DNA of 64,000 nt. It comes from Actinoalloteichus_B caeruleus. Lineage in GTDB: Bacteria; Actinomycetota; Actinomycetes; Mycobacteriales; Pseudonocardiaceae. Below, piece by piece: positions 1 to 9,705 of this stretch (positions within the stretch are counted from its first letter, which is position 1; each line of letters starts with the position of its first letter). Below the pieces are notes generated by a model. That model worked only from the letters and a program-made list of their open reading frames with translations. It ran no database searches and was not told the DNA's origin. The position numbers and the translations under genes are program-made. Where the stretch lies: assembly GCF_000718005.1 (NCBI RefSeq), contig NZ_JODV01000010.1; one strand, 5' to 3'.

Positions 1-116
1 ACGAGGTGATCGACGAGGTCGCGGCCAGCCGGTTGACCGAGCGCGGGGCGACCCGCGCCGACGACCGGCTCTCCGAGGCCGCCATGGAGGACCGCAAGAA
101 GGAGGGGTACTTCTGA
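1..116 (+). CDS. cysD: CysD, sulfate adenylyltransferase subunit 2 (3' end only)
   Basis: Only the last 37 or so codons are inside the window. They end in SEAAMEDRKKEGYF, the highly conserved carboxy terminus of the small, PP-loop subunit of ATP sulfurylase. CysD adenylates sulfate to APS in the cytoplasm, driven by GTP hydrolysis in CysN. The stop codon TGA shares its A with the ATG of the next gene (TGATG), so the two subunits are translationally coupled. The 5' part of the gene lies left of the window. Confidence 0.9.
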   Translation, partial: EVIDEVAASRLTERGATRADDRLSEAAMEDRKKEGYF

Positions 117-1438
117 TGGGCCAACTTCTCAGGCTGGCGACGGCGGGAAGCGTGGACGACGGCAAGTCCACCCTCGTCGGGAGGTTGCTCTACGACACCA
201 AGTCGGTGCTGGCTGACCAGCTCGACGCGGTGCACCGGGCGAGCGTGGACCGGGGCCTGGCGACGCCGGACCTGTCCCTGCTGGTCGACGGGCTGCGCTC
301 CGAGCGGGAGCAGGGCATCACCATCGACGTCGCCTACCGCTACTTCGCCACGCCCCGCCGGTCCTTCGTCCTTGCCGACACCCCCGGTCACGTGCAGTAC
401 ACCCGCAACACCGTGACCGGTGCGTCCACGGCCCAGCTGGCGGTCCTGCTGGTGGACGCCCGCAAGGGGGTCGTGGAACAGACGCGTCGGCACGCCGCCG
501 TCCTGGCCCTGCTCGGCGTGCCCCGGCTGGTGCTGGCGGTGAACAAGATCGACCTGGTCGACTACCACGAGCAGACGTTCGCGCTGATCGCCAAGGATTT
601 CACCGCGCACGCGGCCGCCCTGGGGTACCAGGACGCCGACGTGCTGAGCGTTCCGGTGTCGGCGCTGGTCGGTGACAATGTCGTCGACCGCTCCGACCGC
701 ACCCCGTGGTACCAGGGGCCCACGTTGTTGGAGCACCTGGAGACGGTTCCCGCCGAGGAGGAGCGGCCGAACGCGCCGTTCAGGTTCCCCGTCCAGTACG
801 TGATCCGGCCACGGACCCCCGAGCACCCGGACTACCGGGGTTACGCGGGCCAGGTGGCGGCCGGTTCGGTGGCCGCCGGCGACGAGGTCCTGGTCCTCCC
901 GGGCGGCCAGCGGTGCAGGGTGGACCGGGTCCACACCGCGGACGGGGACGTTCCCCGCGCGGTGGCCGGCGAGTCGGTGACGGTGTTGTTGTCCGAGGAT
1001 GTCGACATCGCTCGTGGCGACCTGTTCGCCGCCGTCGACCGGCCGCCCCGCCTGACCGACGAACTCGACGCGACGGTGTGCTGGCTCGCCGACCAGCCGT
1101 TGCGCCCGGGCGCGAGAGTGTTGGTCAAGCACGGTACCCGGACGGTGCACGCCCTGGTGGCCGATCTGCTCGCCCGGTTCGACGAGCAGCGGCTGGAGAG
1201 CACGGCCGATCCGGATTCGGTCCGCCTGAACGAGATCGCCCGGGTCCGTGTCCGGACCGCGCGTCCGCTCGCCGTGGACGACTACCGCGCATGCCGGCGC
1301 ACGGGCGCCTTCCTGGTCATGGACCCCGTCGACGGGTCGACCCTGGCGGCGGGGCTGGTGGGGAGCCCGCTGCCGCTGCCCGGCCACGCACGGCCGGCGG
1401 GACGGGGTGAGCCGGTCGACGGCGTCGGGTCGTCATGA
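116..1438 (+). CDS. cysN: CysN, sulfate adenylyltransferase subunit 1 (GTPase)
   Basis: A 440-aa elongation-factor-like GTPase that forms ATP sulfurylase with CysD. All GTP-binding motifs are intact: P-loop GSVDDGKST at residues 11-19, DTPGH at 88-92 and NKID at 143-146, followed by EF-Tu-like beta-barrel domains to about residue 415. The length matches stand-alone CysN; there is no fused APS kinase (CysC) domain. The start overlaps the cysD stop, and the 3' end overlaps the next lipoprotein gene by 4 nt, so this is one operon. The carboxy-terminal 25 residues are Gly/Pro-rich and not conserved in the family as I know it. Confidence 0.93.
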   Translation: MGQLLRLATAGSVDDGKSTLVGRLLYDTKSVLADQLDAVHRASVDRGLATPDLSLLVDGLRSEREQGITIDVAYRYFATPRRSFVLADTPGHVQYTRNTVTGASTAQLAVLLVDARKGVVEQTRRHAAVLALLGVPRLVLAVNKIDLVDYHEQTFALIAKDFTAHAAALGYQDADVLSVPVSALVGDNVVDRSDRTPWYQGPTLLEHLETVPAEEERPNAPFRFPVQYVIRPRTPEHPDYRGYAGQVAAGSVAAGDEVLVLPGGQRCRVDRVHTADGDVPRAVAGESVTVLLSEDVDIARGDLFAAVDRPPRLTDELDATVCWLADQPLRPGARVLVKHGTRTVHALVADLLARFDEQRLESTADPDSVRLNEIARVRVRTARPLAVDDYRACRRTGAFLVMDPVDGSTLAAGLVGSPLPLPGHARPAGRGEPVDGVGSS

Positions 1439-2508
1439 ACCGGGTCCCGGTCGGCTGGTGGCGGGCGTGGGGCGTGCTCCTGCTGGTGACGGCGGTGGCG
1501 TGTGGCGCGTGTGCTCGGGCGGCCTCCACCCCGTCCTCGGTGGGGGACGAGGGCCCGGCGGCGGAGTTGCGGATCGGTTACTTCCCGAACGTCACGCACG
1601 CTCCCGCGTTGCTCGGCGTCGGCGGTGGCTTCCTCGAACGCGAGCTGGGCCGCACCGAGTTGGTCCCGCAGACCTTCAATGCCGGGCCTGGTCTGGTCAA
1701 CGCCCTGCTGGGTGGGTCGGTGGACCTGGCGTTCCTCGGTTCCGGTCCGGCGATCAACGCCTACGCCAAGTCCGAGGGAGAGGTCCGGTTGGTGGCCGGC
1801 GCGGTGTCGGGCGGTGCGCGACTGGTGGTGCGGGAGGGCATTGACACCGCGGTCGAGCTGCGGGGGCGGACCCTGGCGGTCCCCCAGGTGGCCGGGACGC
1901 AGGACATCGCGCTCCGCAAGTGGCTGGGCTCGGAGGGGTTGGGGGTGGGTGACGGAGCGGGGGAGGTGCGGATCGCCCAGCTGGCCAATCCGCAGACGTT
2001 GGACGCGTTCCGCGAGGGGCGGATCGACGGCGGATGGCTGCCGGAGCCGTGGGCGTCCCGACTGGTGGTGACGGGTGGGGCGAGGGTGTTGGTCGACGAG
2101 CGGGACCTGTGGCCGGGGGGACGTTTCCCCAGCACGGTGGTCGTGGTGCGGGACGAGTTCGCCCGGCGCCACCCGGACACCGTGGTCGCTGCCCTGCGGG
2201 GTGTGCTCGCCGCCATCGAGTGGGCCGGGACCAGGCCAGGGGAGGCGCTCACGCTGCTCCAGGACACGGTTGCCGCGCTCACCGGCGGTGAACTGCCCGA
2301 GGTGGTGGTGGCCGAGGCCCTGGAGGCCGTCGAGATGACGGTCGACCCGCTGCCCGAGCTCCTGCCGGAACTCGCGGCCGACTCCGTCGCGGCCGGTGTC
2401 CTCCGGGACGACGTCGACCTCGACGGGTTCGTCGACCTGACCCTGGTGGAGCGGGCGGCGGCGGGGCCGGCGGCCACGTCCTCCGTCGGTACCGACGGAG
2501 GTGGCTGA
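1435..2508 (+). CDS. ABC transporter substrate-binding lipoprotein (sulfate/sulfonate type)
   Basis: A 357-aa SsuA/NMT1-like periplasmic-binding-protein homologue. The amino terminus has a basic start, a hydrophobic stretch at residues 12-22 and a lipobox-like VAC at residue 23, so it should be a membrane-anchored lipoprotein. The mature part opens with RIGYFPNVTHAPAL and contains the family pattern of a GSVDLAFLGSGPAINAY segment, which lines the ligand cleft. It overlaps cysN by 4 nt (ATGA). In Streptomyces a similar lipoprotein/ATPase/permease set sits with cysDN, and I infer sulfate or organosulfonate as the substrate. The ligand cannot be told from sequence alone. Confidence 0.85.
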   Translation: MNRVPVGWWRAWGVLLLVTAVACGACARAASTPSSVGDEGPAAELRIGYFPNVTHAPALLGVGGGFLERELGRTELVPQTFNAGPGLVNALLGGSVDLAFLGSGPAINAYAKSEGEVRLVAGAVSGGARLVVREGIDTAVELRGRTLAVPQVAGTQDIALRKWLGSEGLGVGDGAGEVRIAQLANPQTLDAFREGRIDGGWLPEPWASRLVVTGGARVLVDERDLWPGGRFPSTVVVVRDEFARRHPDTVVAALRGVLAAIEWAGTRPGEALTLLQDTVAALTGGELPEVVVAEALEAVEMTVDPLPELLPELAADSVAAGVLRDDVDLDGFVDLTLVERAAAGPAATSSVGTDGGG

Positions 2509-2594
2509 CCGGGTTTCCCGTCACCGAGCACTGCCGTTGCGCCCCTCCGCCGTACTCGTCCCGCCATCGGTTCCGGGACATCGAGGAGTTGACG

Positions 2595-3410
2595 ATGACT
2601 GCCACAGCTCAGCTCACCCCGAACGTCCGCGTTCCCCACGCGGTGCGACTCACTGGCGTCCGCAAGACCTTCAGCCGGGGAGCTGATTCCGTTCCGGTGC
2701 TCGACGGGGTGGACCTCGAGGTCGGTCCCGGGGAGTTCGTCTGCCTGCTCGGAGCGTCCGGGTGCGGCAAGAGCACGATGCTGAACCTGGTCGCAGGCCT
2801 GGACGTCCCGACCGAGGGAACGATCAGCCCGGGCTGGCGCCGACCGGCCATGATGTTCCAGGACGCGGCCCTGTTGCCGTGGTTGACGGCGGCGCGCAAC
2901 GTGGAGCTTCCGCTGCGGCTGGCCGGGGTGGGACGGGCGCGACGTCGGGCGCGGGCCGAGGAACTCCTCGGCCTCGTGCGGCTGTCGGGTGTCGGGGGCC
3001 GGCGTCCCCACGAGTTGTCGGGCGGTATGCGGCAGCGGGTGTCACTGGCCAGGGCGCTCGCGTCGATCGACACGCCGCCACCGGACGGGGCCGGTGAGAT
3101 GGGGCCGGGCGGTGCCAGGTGCCCGCTGCTGCTGATGGACGAGCCGTTCGCGGCGCTCGACGCCATCACCAGGGATGTCCTCCAGTCGGAGTTGCTCCGG
3201 GTGTGGCGGGCCAACGGGATGGCCGTGCTGTTCGTCACCCACGACGTGCAGGAGGCCGTGCGGTTGGGGCAGCGGGTCGTGCTGCTCTCGTCCCGGCCGG
3301 GTCGGGTGCACCAGGAGTGGCGGACGGCGGACGTGACCGACAGGGACGGGCTGATCCGTGACATCACCGGCCGGCTGCGGGAGGTGATCAGCGCCCATGC
3401 CACGGTCTGA
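2595..3410 (+). CDS. ABC transporter ATP-binding protein (SsuB/TauB type)
   Basis: A 271-aa nucleotide-binding subunit for the importer. It shows Walker A GASGCGKST, the Q-loop (MMFQDAALLPW), signature LSGGMRQRVSLARAL and Walker B LLLMDEPFAALD, followed by the H-loop FVTHDVQEA. Between signature and Walker B there is an extra Gly/Pro-rich insert of about 20 residues not usual in SsuB. The ATG at 2595 is preferred over the TTG at 2589 because GAGGAG at 2583-2588 is then spaced 6 nt away. It lies 86 nt after the lipoprotein gene and overlaps the permease gene by 14 nt. Confidence 0.88.
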   Translation: MTATAQLTPNVRVPHAVRLTGVRKTFSRGADSVPVLDGVDLEVGPGEFVCLLGASGCGKSTMLNLVAGLDVPTEGTISPGWRRPAMMFQDAALLPWLTAARNVELPLRLAGVGRARRRARAEELLGLVRLSGVGGRRPHELSGGMRQRVSLARALASIDTPPPDGAGEMGPGGARCPLLLMDEPFAALDAITRDVLQSELLRVWRANGMAVLFVTHDVQEAVRLGQRVVLLSSRPGRVHQEWRTADVTDRDGLIRDITGRLREVISAHATV

Positions 3411-4290
3411 ACCGGACCCGACCGGAACCTCGACCCGATCGGGTGAGGGCGATGTCGGGGCCGGGTTGGACGCCCTGGACATGCCCGTGGCGGAGCGGCG
3501 GTCGAGGACGCGGCTGGCGGCGGTGCTTCCCCCGCTGGTGGCGTTGCTGGCCCTCGTCGTTCTGTGGCAGGCGCTCTGGGCGACCGCCTGGTTGCCCGAG
3601 TACCGGTTGCCCGCGCCGCTCGCCGTGTGGGAGGTCTTCTGGGCCCTGGTGGAGGACGGCCAGGTGTGGGGCATCCTGTGGACGTCGGTGCACCGCGCCG
3701 TGCTGGGGTTCGCGGTCGGAATCCTGATCGCGACCCCGTTGGGGCTGCTCGTGGCTCGGGTGCGGTTGGTGCGGGCGGCGATCGGTCCGCTGCTGATCGG
3801 TCTGCAGAGCCTGCCCTCGGTGGCGTGGGTTCCGGCGGCCGTCCTGTGGTTCGGCCTCACCGACGCCGCCATCTACTTCGTCGTGCTGTTGGGGTCGGTG
3901 CCCTCCATCGCCAACGGTCTCGTGTCGGGAATCGACCAGATCGACCCCGCCCTCCCCCGAGTGGGCCGCGTGTTGGGCGCCCGGCGACTGGCCGCCGCAC
4001 GGCACGTCCTGCTCCCGGCGGCGCTTCCCGGGTACCTGGGCGGTCTGAAACAGGGGTGGGCCTTCTCCTGGCGATCGTTGATGGCCGCCGAGCTCATCGC
4101 GATCTCGCCGCAGCTGGGGGTCGGGTTGGGCACGTACCTCAGCCAGGGGCAGGCGTTCAACGACATGCCGGTGGTGATCGCGGCGATCCTGCTGATCCTG
4201 TTGGTGGGCATGGGGATCGAACTGCTCGTCTTCCGCCCGGTGGAGCGGTCGGTGCTGCGGGCACGGGGCCTGGCGGGTGGTCTGGGGTGA
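3397..4290 (+). CDS. ABC transporter permease (SsuC/TauC type)
   Basis: A 297-aa integral membrane subunit with about six hydrophobic helices. The EAA-type coupling loop is visible in the region GARRLAAARHVLLPAALPGYLGG. After a polar amino-terminal stretch of about 45 residues the first helix begins (LVALLALVVLWQAL). The gene starts inside the ATPase gene, consistent with translational coupling, and closes the cysD-cysN-lipoprotein-ATPase-permease operon. The partner genes point to uptake of sulfate or a sulfonate feeding directly into APS synthesis. Confidence 0.87.
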   Translation: MPRSEPDPTGTSTRSGEGDVGAGLDALDMPVAERRSRTRLAAVLPPLVALLALVVLWQALWATAWLPEYRLPAPLAVWEVFWALVEDGQVWGILWTSVHRAVLGFAVGILIATPLGLLVARVRLVRAAIGPLLIGLQSLPSVAWVPAAVLWFGLTDAAIYFVVLLGSVPSIANGLVSGIDQIDPALPRVGRVLGARRLAAARHVLLPAALPGYLGGLKQGWAFSWRSLMAAELIAISPQLGVGLGTYLSQGQAFNDMPVVIAAILLILLVGMGIELLVFRPVERSVLRARGLAGGLG

Positions 4291-4599
4291 GGGGGGCGGA
4301 GTCGTCGCCGTGGCCCTGCCGCCGGGGCCGGGCCGGCCGTTCCCGCGAGGGCGGGCAGGTGTGAGCCGGAGGCTGGTGGGTAGTCCTCGGGCACGGGTGG
4401 CGGTCGCTCCGCGTCGCGGAGGGCGCGGGCCGGGGACACCTGGCGGAGTGGTCGCGCCCGCCCTCGGTGTTCCGGACCGACCGGCGGCTCTCCTCCCCGG
4501 TGGGTGGTGCTCCTGGCCCAGTCGTCGGGGTATGAGCGCCGGAACGACCAGCCGCGCCCCTATCGCACGGAGTCCGGGAACGACAGGAAAGGGTGTGGC
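4291..4599 (+). other. Intergenic region, no gene seen
   Basis: GC-rich spacer between the sulfur operon and the ThDP-enzyme gene. I see no convincing coding frame. It ends in an AGGAAAGGG ribosome-binding site (4585-4593) that sets the next start. No strong promoter or terminator was identified by eye. Confidence 0.5.
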
Positions 4600-6393
4600 A
4601 TGAGCGAGACCGTGGGTGACTACCTGGTTCGGCGACTGCGGGACTGGGGGGTGCGGCAGGTCTTCGCCTATCCGGGGGATGGCATCAACGGCATCGTCGC
4701 CGCTTTCGGCCGGGCTGACAACCAGCCCCGCTTCGTGCAGGCACGCCACGAGGAGATGGCCGCCTTCCAGGCCGTGGGGTACGCCAAGTTCAGCGGCCAG
4801 GTCGGTGTGTGCCTGGCGACCTCGGGGCCCGGGGCGATCCACCTGCTCAACGGCCTCTACGACGCCAAGCTCGACCACGTCCCGGTGGTGGCCATCGTCG
4901 GGCAGACCGACCGCAGCGCGATGGGCGGCAGCTACCAGCAGGAGGTCGACCTCCAGACGTTGTTCAAGGACGTGGCCAGCGAGTACCTGGTGGAGGTCAA
5001 CGTCGCCGAGCAGTTGCCCAACGCCCTGGACCGGGCCATCAGGGCGGCCGAGGCGTCGCGTTCCCCCACGGCGCTGATCGTCCCCGGTGACCTCCAGGAG
5101 GAGGAGTACACCCCGCCCCGGCACGAGTTCAAACAGGTCCCGTCGAGCCCGCCCAGCCACGTCCGGTCGGCGGTGTCGGCGCCGGAGAGCGACATCGCCG
5201 CCGCGGCCGAGGTGCTCAACGCGGGGGAGCGGGTGGCGATCCTGGTCGGGCAGGGCGCCAGGAACGCCGCCGCCGAGGTCCGCGAGGTCGCCGACCTCAC
5301 CGGGGCCGGAGTGGCCAAGGCCCTGTTGGGCAAGGACGTCCTGCCCGACGACCTGCCCTACGTGACGGGCGCGATCGGCCTGTTGGGGACGCGGCCGAGC
5401 TACGAGATGATGCGGGACTGCGACACGCTGCTGATCATCGGTTCCAATTTCCCGTACTCCCAGTTCCTCCCGAAGTACGGGCAGGCCAGGGGCGTGCAGA
5501 TCGACATCGACGGCCGCTTCATCGGGATGCGGTACCCGACCGAGGTCAACCTGGTCGGCGACGCCGCCACCACCCTGCGCGCGTTGGCGCCCCTGTTGCG
5601 GCGACGCGAGGACTCCGGGTGGCGGGGGACCATCGAGAGGAACGTGGCCGACTGGTGGACCACGGTGGACCGGCAGGCCGCCGTTCCGGCCAGGCCCGTC
5701 AATCCGATGCGGGTGGTCTCCGAGCTGTCCAGGCGCCTGCCCGACAACGCGATCGTCACCGCCGACTCCGGCTCGGCCGCCAACTGGTACGCCCGCAACC
5801 TGCGGATCCGCGGTGACGTCCGGGGTTCGCTGTCCGGGACCCTGGCGACGATGGGGCCGGGGGTCCCCTACGCGATCGGCGCGAAGTTCGCCCATCCCGA
5901 GCGGCCGGTCGTGGCGCTCGTCGGGGACGGGGCGATGCAGATGAACGGCCTGGCCGAACTCATCACGATCGCCCGGTACCGGAACCTGTGGTCGGACCAG
6001 CGTTGCGTCATCTGCGTCTTCCACAACAACGACCTGAACCAGGTGACCTGGGAGCTGCGCGCGATGGGGGGTGCCCCGAAGTTCGAGGAGTCGCAGACCC
6101 TGCCGGACGTCGACTACGCGGCCTTCGCCCGTTCGCTCGGGTTGACGGCGATCACCGTGGACGATCCGGAGGACCTCGGAGCGGCGTGGGACCGGGCCCT
6201 GAGCGCGGCCACCCCGACGGTGCTCGACGTCCACTGCGACCCGGAGGTGCCGCCGATCCCGCCGCACGCCACCGCCGAGCAGGTGCGGTCGGTGACGGAG
6301 GCCGTGCTGAAGGGAGACCCGGAGGCCTTCCACATGATCGCGCAGGGGCTGCGGACCAAGGCGCAGGAGTTGCTTCCCGGGCAGCGGGGCTGA
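4600..6393 (+). CDS. Thiamine diphosphate-dependent enzyme, pyruvate oxidase-like
   Basis: A 597-aa member of the ThDP-enzyme superfamily closest in architecture to pyruvate oxidase/pyruvate:quinone oxidoreductase (PoxB). Domains in order: Pyr domain with the catalytic glutamate in QARHEEMAAF (about residue 51), a central FAD/nucleotide-binding domain, and the PP domain with GDGAMQMNG followed about 25 residues later by the metal-binding FHNND. It probably decarboxylates pyruvate to acetate plus CO2. The carboxy-terminal membrane-association peptide of E. coli PoxB is not obvious, so membrane coupling is uncertain. The ATG at 4600 follows a good AGGAAAGGG. Acetolactate synthase is a less likely alternative. 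Confidence 0.82.
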   Translation: MSETVGDYLVRRLRDWGVRQVFAYPGDGINGIVAAFGRADNQPRFVQARHEEMAAFQAVGYAKFSGQVGVCLATSGPGAIHLLNGLYDAKLDHVPVVAIVGQTDRSAMGGSYQQEVDLQTLFKDVASEYLVEVNVAEQLPNALDRAIRAAEASRSPTALIVPGDLQEEEYTPPRHEFKQVPSSPPSHVRSAVSAPESDIAAAAEVLNAGERVAILVGQGARNAAAEVREVADLTGAGVAKALLGKDVLPDDLPYVTGAIGLLGTRPSYEMMRDCDTLLIIGSNFPYSQFLPKYGQARGVQIDIDGRFIGMRYPTEVNLVGDAATTLRALAPLLRRREDSGWRGTIERNVADWWTTVDRQAAVPARPVNPMRVVSELSRRLPDNAIVTADSGSAANWYARNLRIRGDVRGSLSGTLATMGPGVPYAIGAKFAHPERPVVALVGDGAMQMNGLAELITIARYRNLWSDQRCVICVFHNNDLNQVTWELRAMGGAPKFEESQTLPDVDYAAFARSLGLTAITVDDPEDLGAAWDRALSAATPTVLDVHCDPEVPPIPPHATAEQVRSVTEAVLKGDPEAFHMIAQGLRTKAQELLPGQRG

Positions 6394-6591
6394 GGCGGAT
6401 CGCCAGCCGGTCCTGGTGGGGTGGGACCGCCCCAGGCCCGTGGTCGGCGGGCCGTGGGATGGGCCGCCGATCGAAGCGGGGAGGGCGCCGGCCGGGTGCC
6501 GGAGCGGCCCGGACAGTATCCCACACCGGGTCCCGCCGCTCGGCGGTGTTGGGCGCTGGAGCGCGGCACGGCACCCGTTATGGTCCCGCGC

Positions 6592-7512
6592 ATGGCAGCG
6601 GAGAACGGCACCTTCGTCCACTCCGGTCCGGTCCGCCTGTGGGCCAGGCGGGTCGGTGACGTGGAGCATCCCCCCGTGCTGCTGGTGATGGGGACCTCGG
6701 CGTCGTCGGTGCTGTGGCCGCCGGAGCTGGTGGACCGGCTCCTCGCCGCCGGTTGCCAGGTAGTCCTCTTCGACCACCGGGACACCGGGCTGTCCGACAC
6801 GGTGGACTTCGAGCGCGATCCCTACACCGTCGCCGACATGGCGGGTGACTGCCTCGCCGTCCTGGACGCCTTCGGCATCGCGTCGGCCCACGTGGTGGGG
6901 ATGTCGCTCGGGGGGACCATCTGCCAGTGGCTGGCCGTCCACCGCCCTGACCGGGTCCGCGGCCTGACGGCGGTCATGACGTCCCCGCTGGGCGAGGACC
7001 CGGAACCGGCCTGGCGGCGGGCGCTGGCGGGCCAGGATCCCGATCCGGGGGCGCTTCCCCCGCCCGCGCCCCGGTTCCTGCGCCATCTCGCCGCTCGCGC
7101 CGAGACCGGGGGCGAGACGCGTGCGGATCGCGTCGAGTCCGCCACCGAGACGTGGCGGGTCCTCCACGGGGAGGTGCTCCCCTTCGACGAGGCCGAGGCA
7201 CGTCGGGTGTCGGCCCTCGGGTATGACCGGGACCGCGACCCGAACTCCGGGGACAACCACGCGCTGGCGGGGCGGATGACCGAGGACCGGCGGGTGGACC
7301 TGTCCCGGATCGCCGCGCCGACCCTGGTCGTGCACGGCACCGAGGACCCCGTTCACGCGGTGGAGCACGGCCGGCGGCTGGCGGCGTTGATCCCCGGCGC
7401 GCGGCTGCGCGTCGTACCGGGGATGGGTCACGGGCTGTTCTCCCCGGGACTGCCGACGACCGTGGCTGATCTGGTGGCCGGACACGTCGCTGACGTCGAG
7501 CGGCTCGGCTGA
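6592..7512 (+). CDS. Alpha/beta hydrolase
   Basis: A 306-aa alpha/beta-hydrolase-fold protein, similar in layout to RdmC-type methylesterases and other small esterases. The oxyanion region is at LLVMGTSASS, the nucleophile elbow is GMSLGG, and late acid and histidine residues appear in HGTEDPVH and GMGHG. It probably hydrolyses an ester, but the substrate is unknown. An in-frame ATG 12 nt upstream (6580) is possible. It follows the ThDP-enzyme gene by about 200 bp, so cotranscription is uncertain. Confidence 0.75.
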   Translation: MAAENGTFVHSGPVRLWARRVGDVEHPPVLLVMGTSASSVLWPPELVDRLLAAGCQVVLFDHRDTGLSDTVDFERDPYTVADMAGDCLAVLDAFGIASAHVVGMSLGGTICQWLAVHRPDRVRGLTAVMTSPLGEDPEPAWRRALAGQDPDPGALPPPAPRFLRHLAARAETGGETRADRVESATETWRVLHGEVLPFDEAEARRVSALGYDRDRDPNSGDNHALAGRMTEDRRVDLSRIAAPTLVVHGTEDPVHAVEHGRRLAALIPGARLRVVPGMGHGLFSPGLPTTVADLVAGHVADVERLG

Positions 7513-7543
7513 GCCGGAGCCGCCGTGGTGGGAGCGGCGGGGC

Positions 7544-8110
7544 TCAACCCGTCGGGGTCGGCGGGGGCGGCGCGGACCGTTCCTGGGCGGGTGGCCAGCC
7601 GGCGAGCACCTCCCGGGCCACCTCGGGGACGGACCGACCCGTGGTGTCGACCACCACCGTGTCGGGTCGCCCGGTGCGTCGGATGGTCTCCAGCTGGCGT
7701 GCGGTGCGGACCAGTTGCTCCTCGGCGCCGGACCCCACCTCGCGGCGGAGGACGCGGTCGGCCAGGGTCGACTCGTCCGCGGTGAGGCGAGCGACGGTGA
7801 AGGCGGCTCCGGGAACGGCGTGGGCGATCCAGGGCAGTTCCGAGGCGACGTCGGCGAAGACGCCGGTGAGGACGAGGCGGGTGTGTCCGGCGGCGGCGAA
7901 GTTCCCCCAGATCGCCGCGAGGTTGCTGCCGGCCAGGCCCGCGCCGGGTGAGTCCGGTGGGGGCTGGGGGTGGACGCGGTCCAGTTCGTCGGTGTCGATC
8001 AGGGCGTGCGGCACGTCGCGGGCGGCGAGTAGGCGACCGATCTCGTAGGCGGTCGTCGTCTTGCCCACCCCGGCCGGTCCGCGGAGCACGAGGACGTGAA
8101 CGGGTTCCAC
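7544..8110 (-). CDS. P-loop NTPase, small kinase-like
   Basis: A predicted 188-aa protein from a GTG start. The amino terminus is a beta strand plus Walker A, VLRGPAGVGKTTTAYE, followed by a LIDTDELD strand resembling the DxD of nucleotide/shikimate kinase-like proteins, and a late VVVDTTGRSVPEVAREV strand. This order fits small-molecule or tRNA-ligase-like kinases of the AAA_33 group seen widely in actinomycetes. Substrate unknown. It converges on the alpha/beta hydrolase gene with a 31-nt gap. The start is uncertain because no clear Shine-Dalgarno precedes it. Confidence 0.65.
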   Translation of the reverse strand: MEPVHVLVLRGPAGVGKTTTAYEIGRLLAARDVPHALIDTDELDRVHPQPPPDSPGAGLAGSNLAAIWGNFAAAGHTRLVLTGVFADVASELPWIAHAVPGAAFTVARLTADESTLADRVLRREVGSGAEEQLVRTARQLETIRRTGRPDTVVVDTTGRSVPEVAREVLAGWPPAQERSAPPPPTPTG

Positions 8111-8443
8111 GTCCGGGAATCTGCCGGTGGCGGGACGGTTGGGGCCATCGGATATCGCCGTGGTCCGCGCGGCCGGGATGGGAGCCCACCGTGTTCCCCG
8201 GGGAGAGGGTGCGGGCGGTGTTTGGGGGCGGAGCGCCCGGCAGCGGTGAGGTGGGGCTGGAGACCGCGGTTCCCCGGAACCGGTCCGAAGGGCGGCAGCC
8301 GTGAGCCGTTCGTGGGCTGGGACGCGGGTGGCGGAACGGGTGACGCGGGGCGCCGGGGGAACGGGACCGCGCGGCCGGAGGGAACATGATCGACACCACT
8401 CCGGGGTGGGGAACATTCGGGTGGATTCGGCCGTTCTGTGGCC
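8111..8443 (+). other. Divergent intergenic region
   Basis: Lies between two divergent P-loop genes. The part nearest the rightward gene (8387-8440) is lower in GC than the surroundings and may hold its promoter, but no clear -35/-10 pair was found. No small gene supported. Confidence 0.4.
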
Positions 8444-9010
8444 ATGCGTCCTGCCAGTCCTGAATTGACCGAATTTCACGCGGTTCTCACGCGGAATGAT
8501 CTCGTTGTGGTCGCGGGACTGCCAGGAGCCGGAAAGAGCACATTGTTGCGGAACGCCGAGAACACCGTCGGCGCGGTCATTCTCGACTCGGACCAGATGC
8601 GGAGCTGGCTGGGGACGACCCTGCCCTCGTGGGTCGGCTACCGCTGGTACCGGCCGCTGGTGCATCTCTGCCACCACGCCCGCATCGCGGTGTTCTGCGC
8701 GCTCAGCGCGCACCCGGTGGTCGCGCACGAGCCGGCCACCCGGATCAGCACCCGGGTGGTGCTGCTCCTCGTGGGTGCGCTGACGGGACGGACCTGTCAT
8801 TTCGTGTGGGTGACCGCACGGGTGGGGGAGGCATTGGAGGGGCAGCGGGCGCGAGGTCGGGTCCTGGGGCGGCCGTCCTTCGCGCACCACGTGCGCCGGG
8901 CCCGGCGGGTGGAGCGGGCGTTGTTGGGGGGTCGCATCCGGGGATGGCGGTCGGTCACCGTGCTCCGGAGGCCGGACACCGGTGCCCGGCTCGTCCTGCG
9001 GAGGCGGTGA
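8444..9010 (+). CDS. AAA family ATPase / P-loop kinase-like protein
   Basis: A 188-aa protein whose Walker A is GLPGAGKST (residues 25-33), with ILDSDQ directly after as the second acidic strand. It resembles zeta-toxin/AAA_33-like kinases that phosphorylate small molecules or nucleotides. The carboxy terminus is Arg-rich (LVLRRR). A GTG two codons upstream (8438) is an alternative start. It is similar in plan to the leftward P-loop gene at 7544-8110 but not close in sequence. Substrate unknown. Confidence 0.65.
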   Translation: MRPASPELTEFHAVLTRNDLVVVAGLPGAGKSTLLRNAENTVGAVILDSDQMRSWLGTTLPSWVGYRWYRPLVHLCHHARIAVFCALSAHPVVAHEPATRISTRVVLLLVGALTGRTCHFVWVTARVGEALEGQRARGRVLGRPSFAHHVRRARRVERALLGGRIRGWRSVTVLRRPDTGARLVLRRR

Positions 9011-9019
9011 CCGCACCGC

Positions 9020-9705
<686 letters not shown>

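Noticed and set aside
3388..7485. A 1365-codon open frame on the minus strand
   Set aside because: It lies opposite the permease, ThDP-enzyme and hydrolase genes, is Arg/Gly/Pro/His-rich, and has no motif. High GC removes stops from shadow frames.
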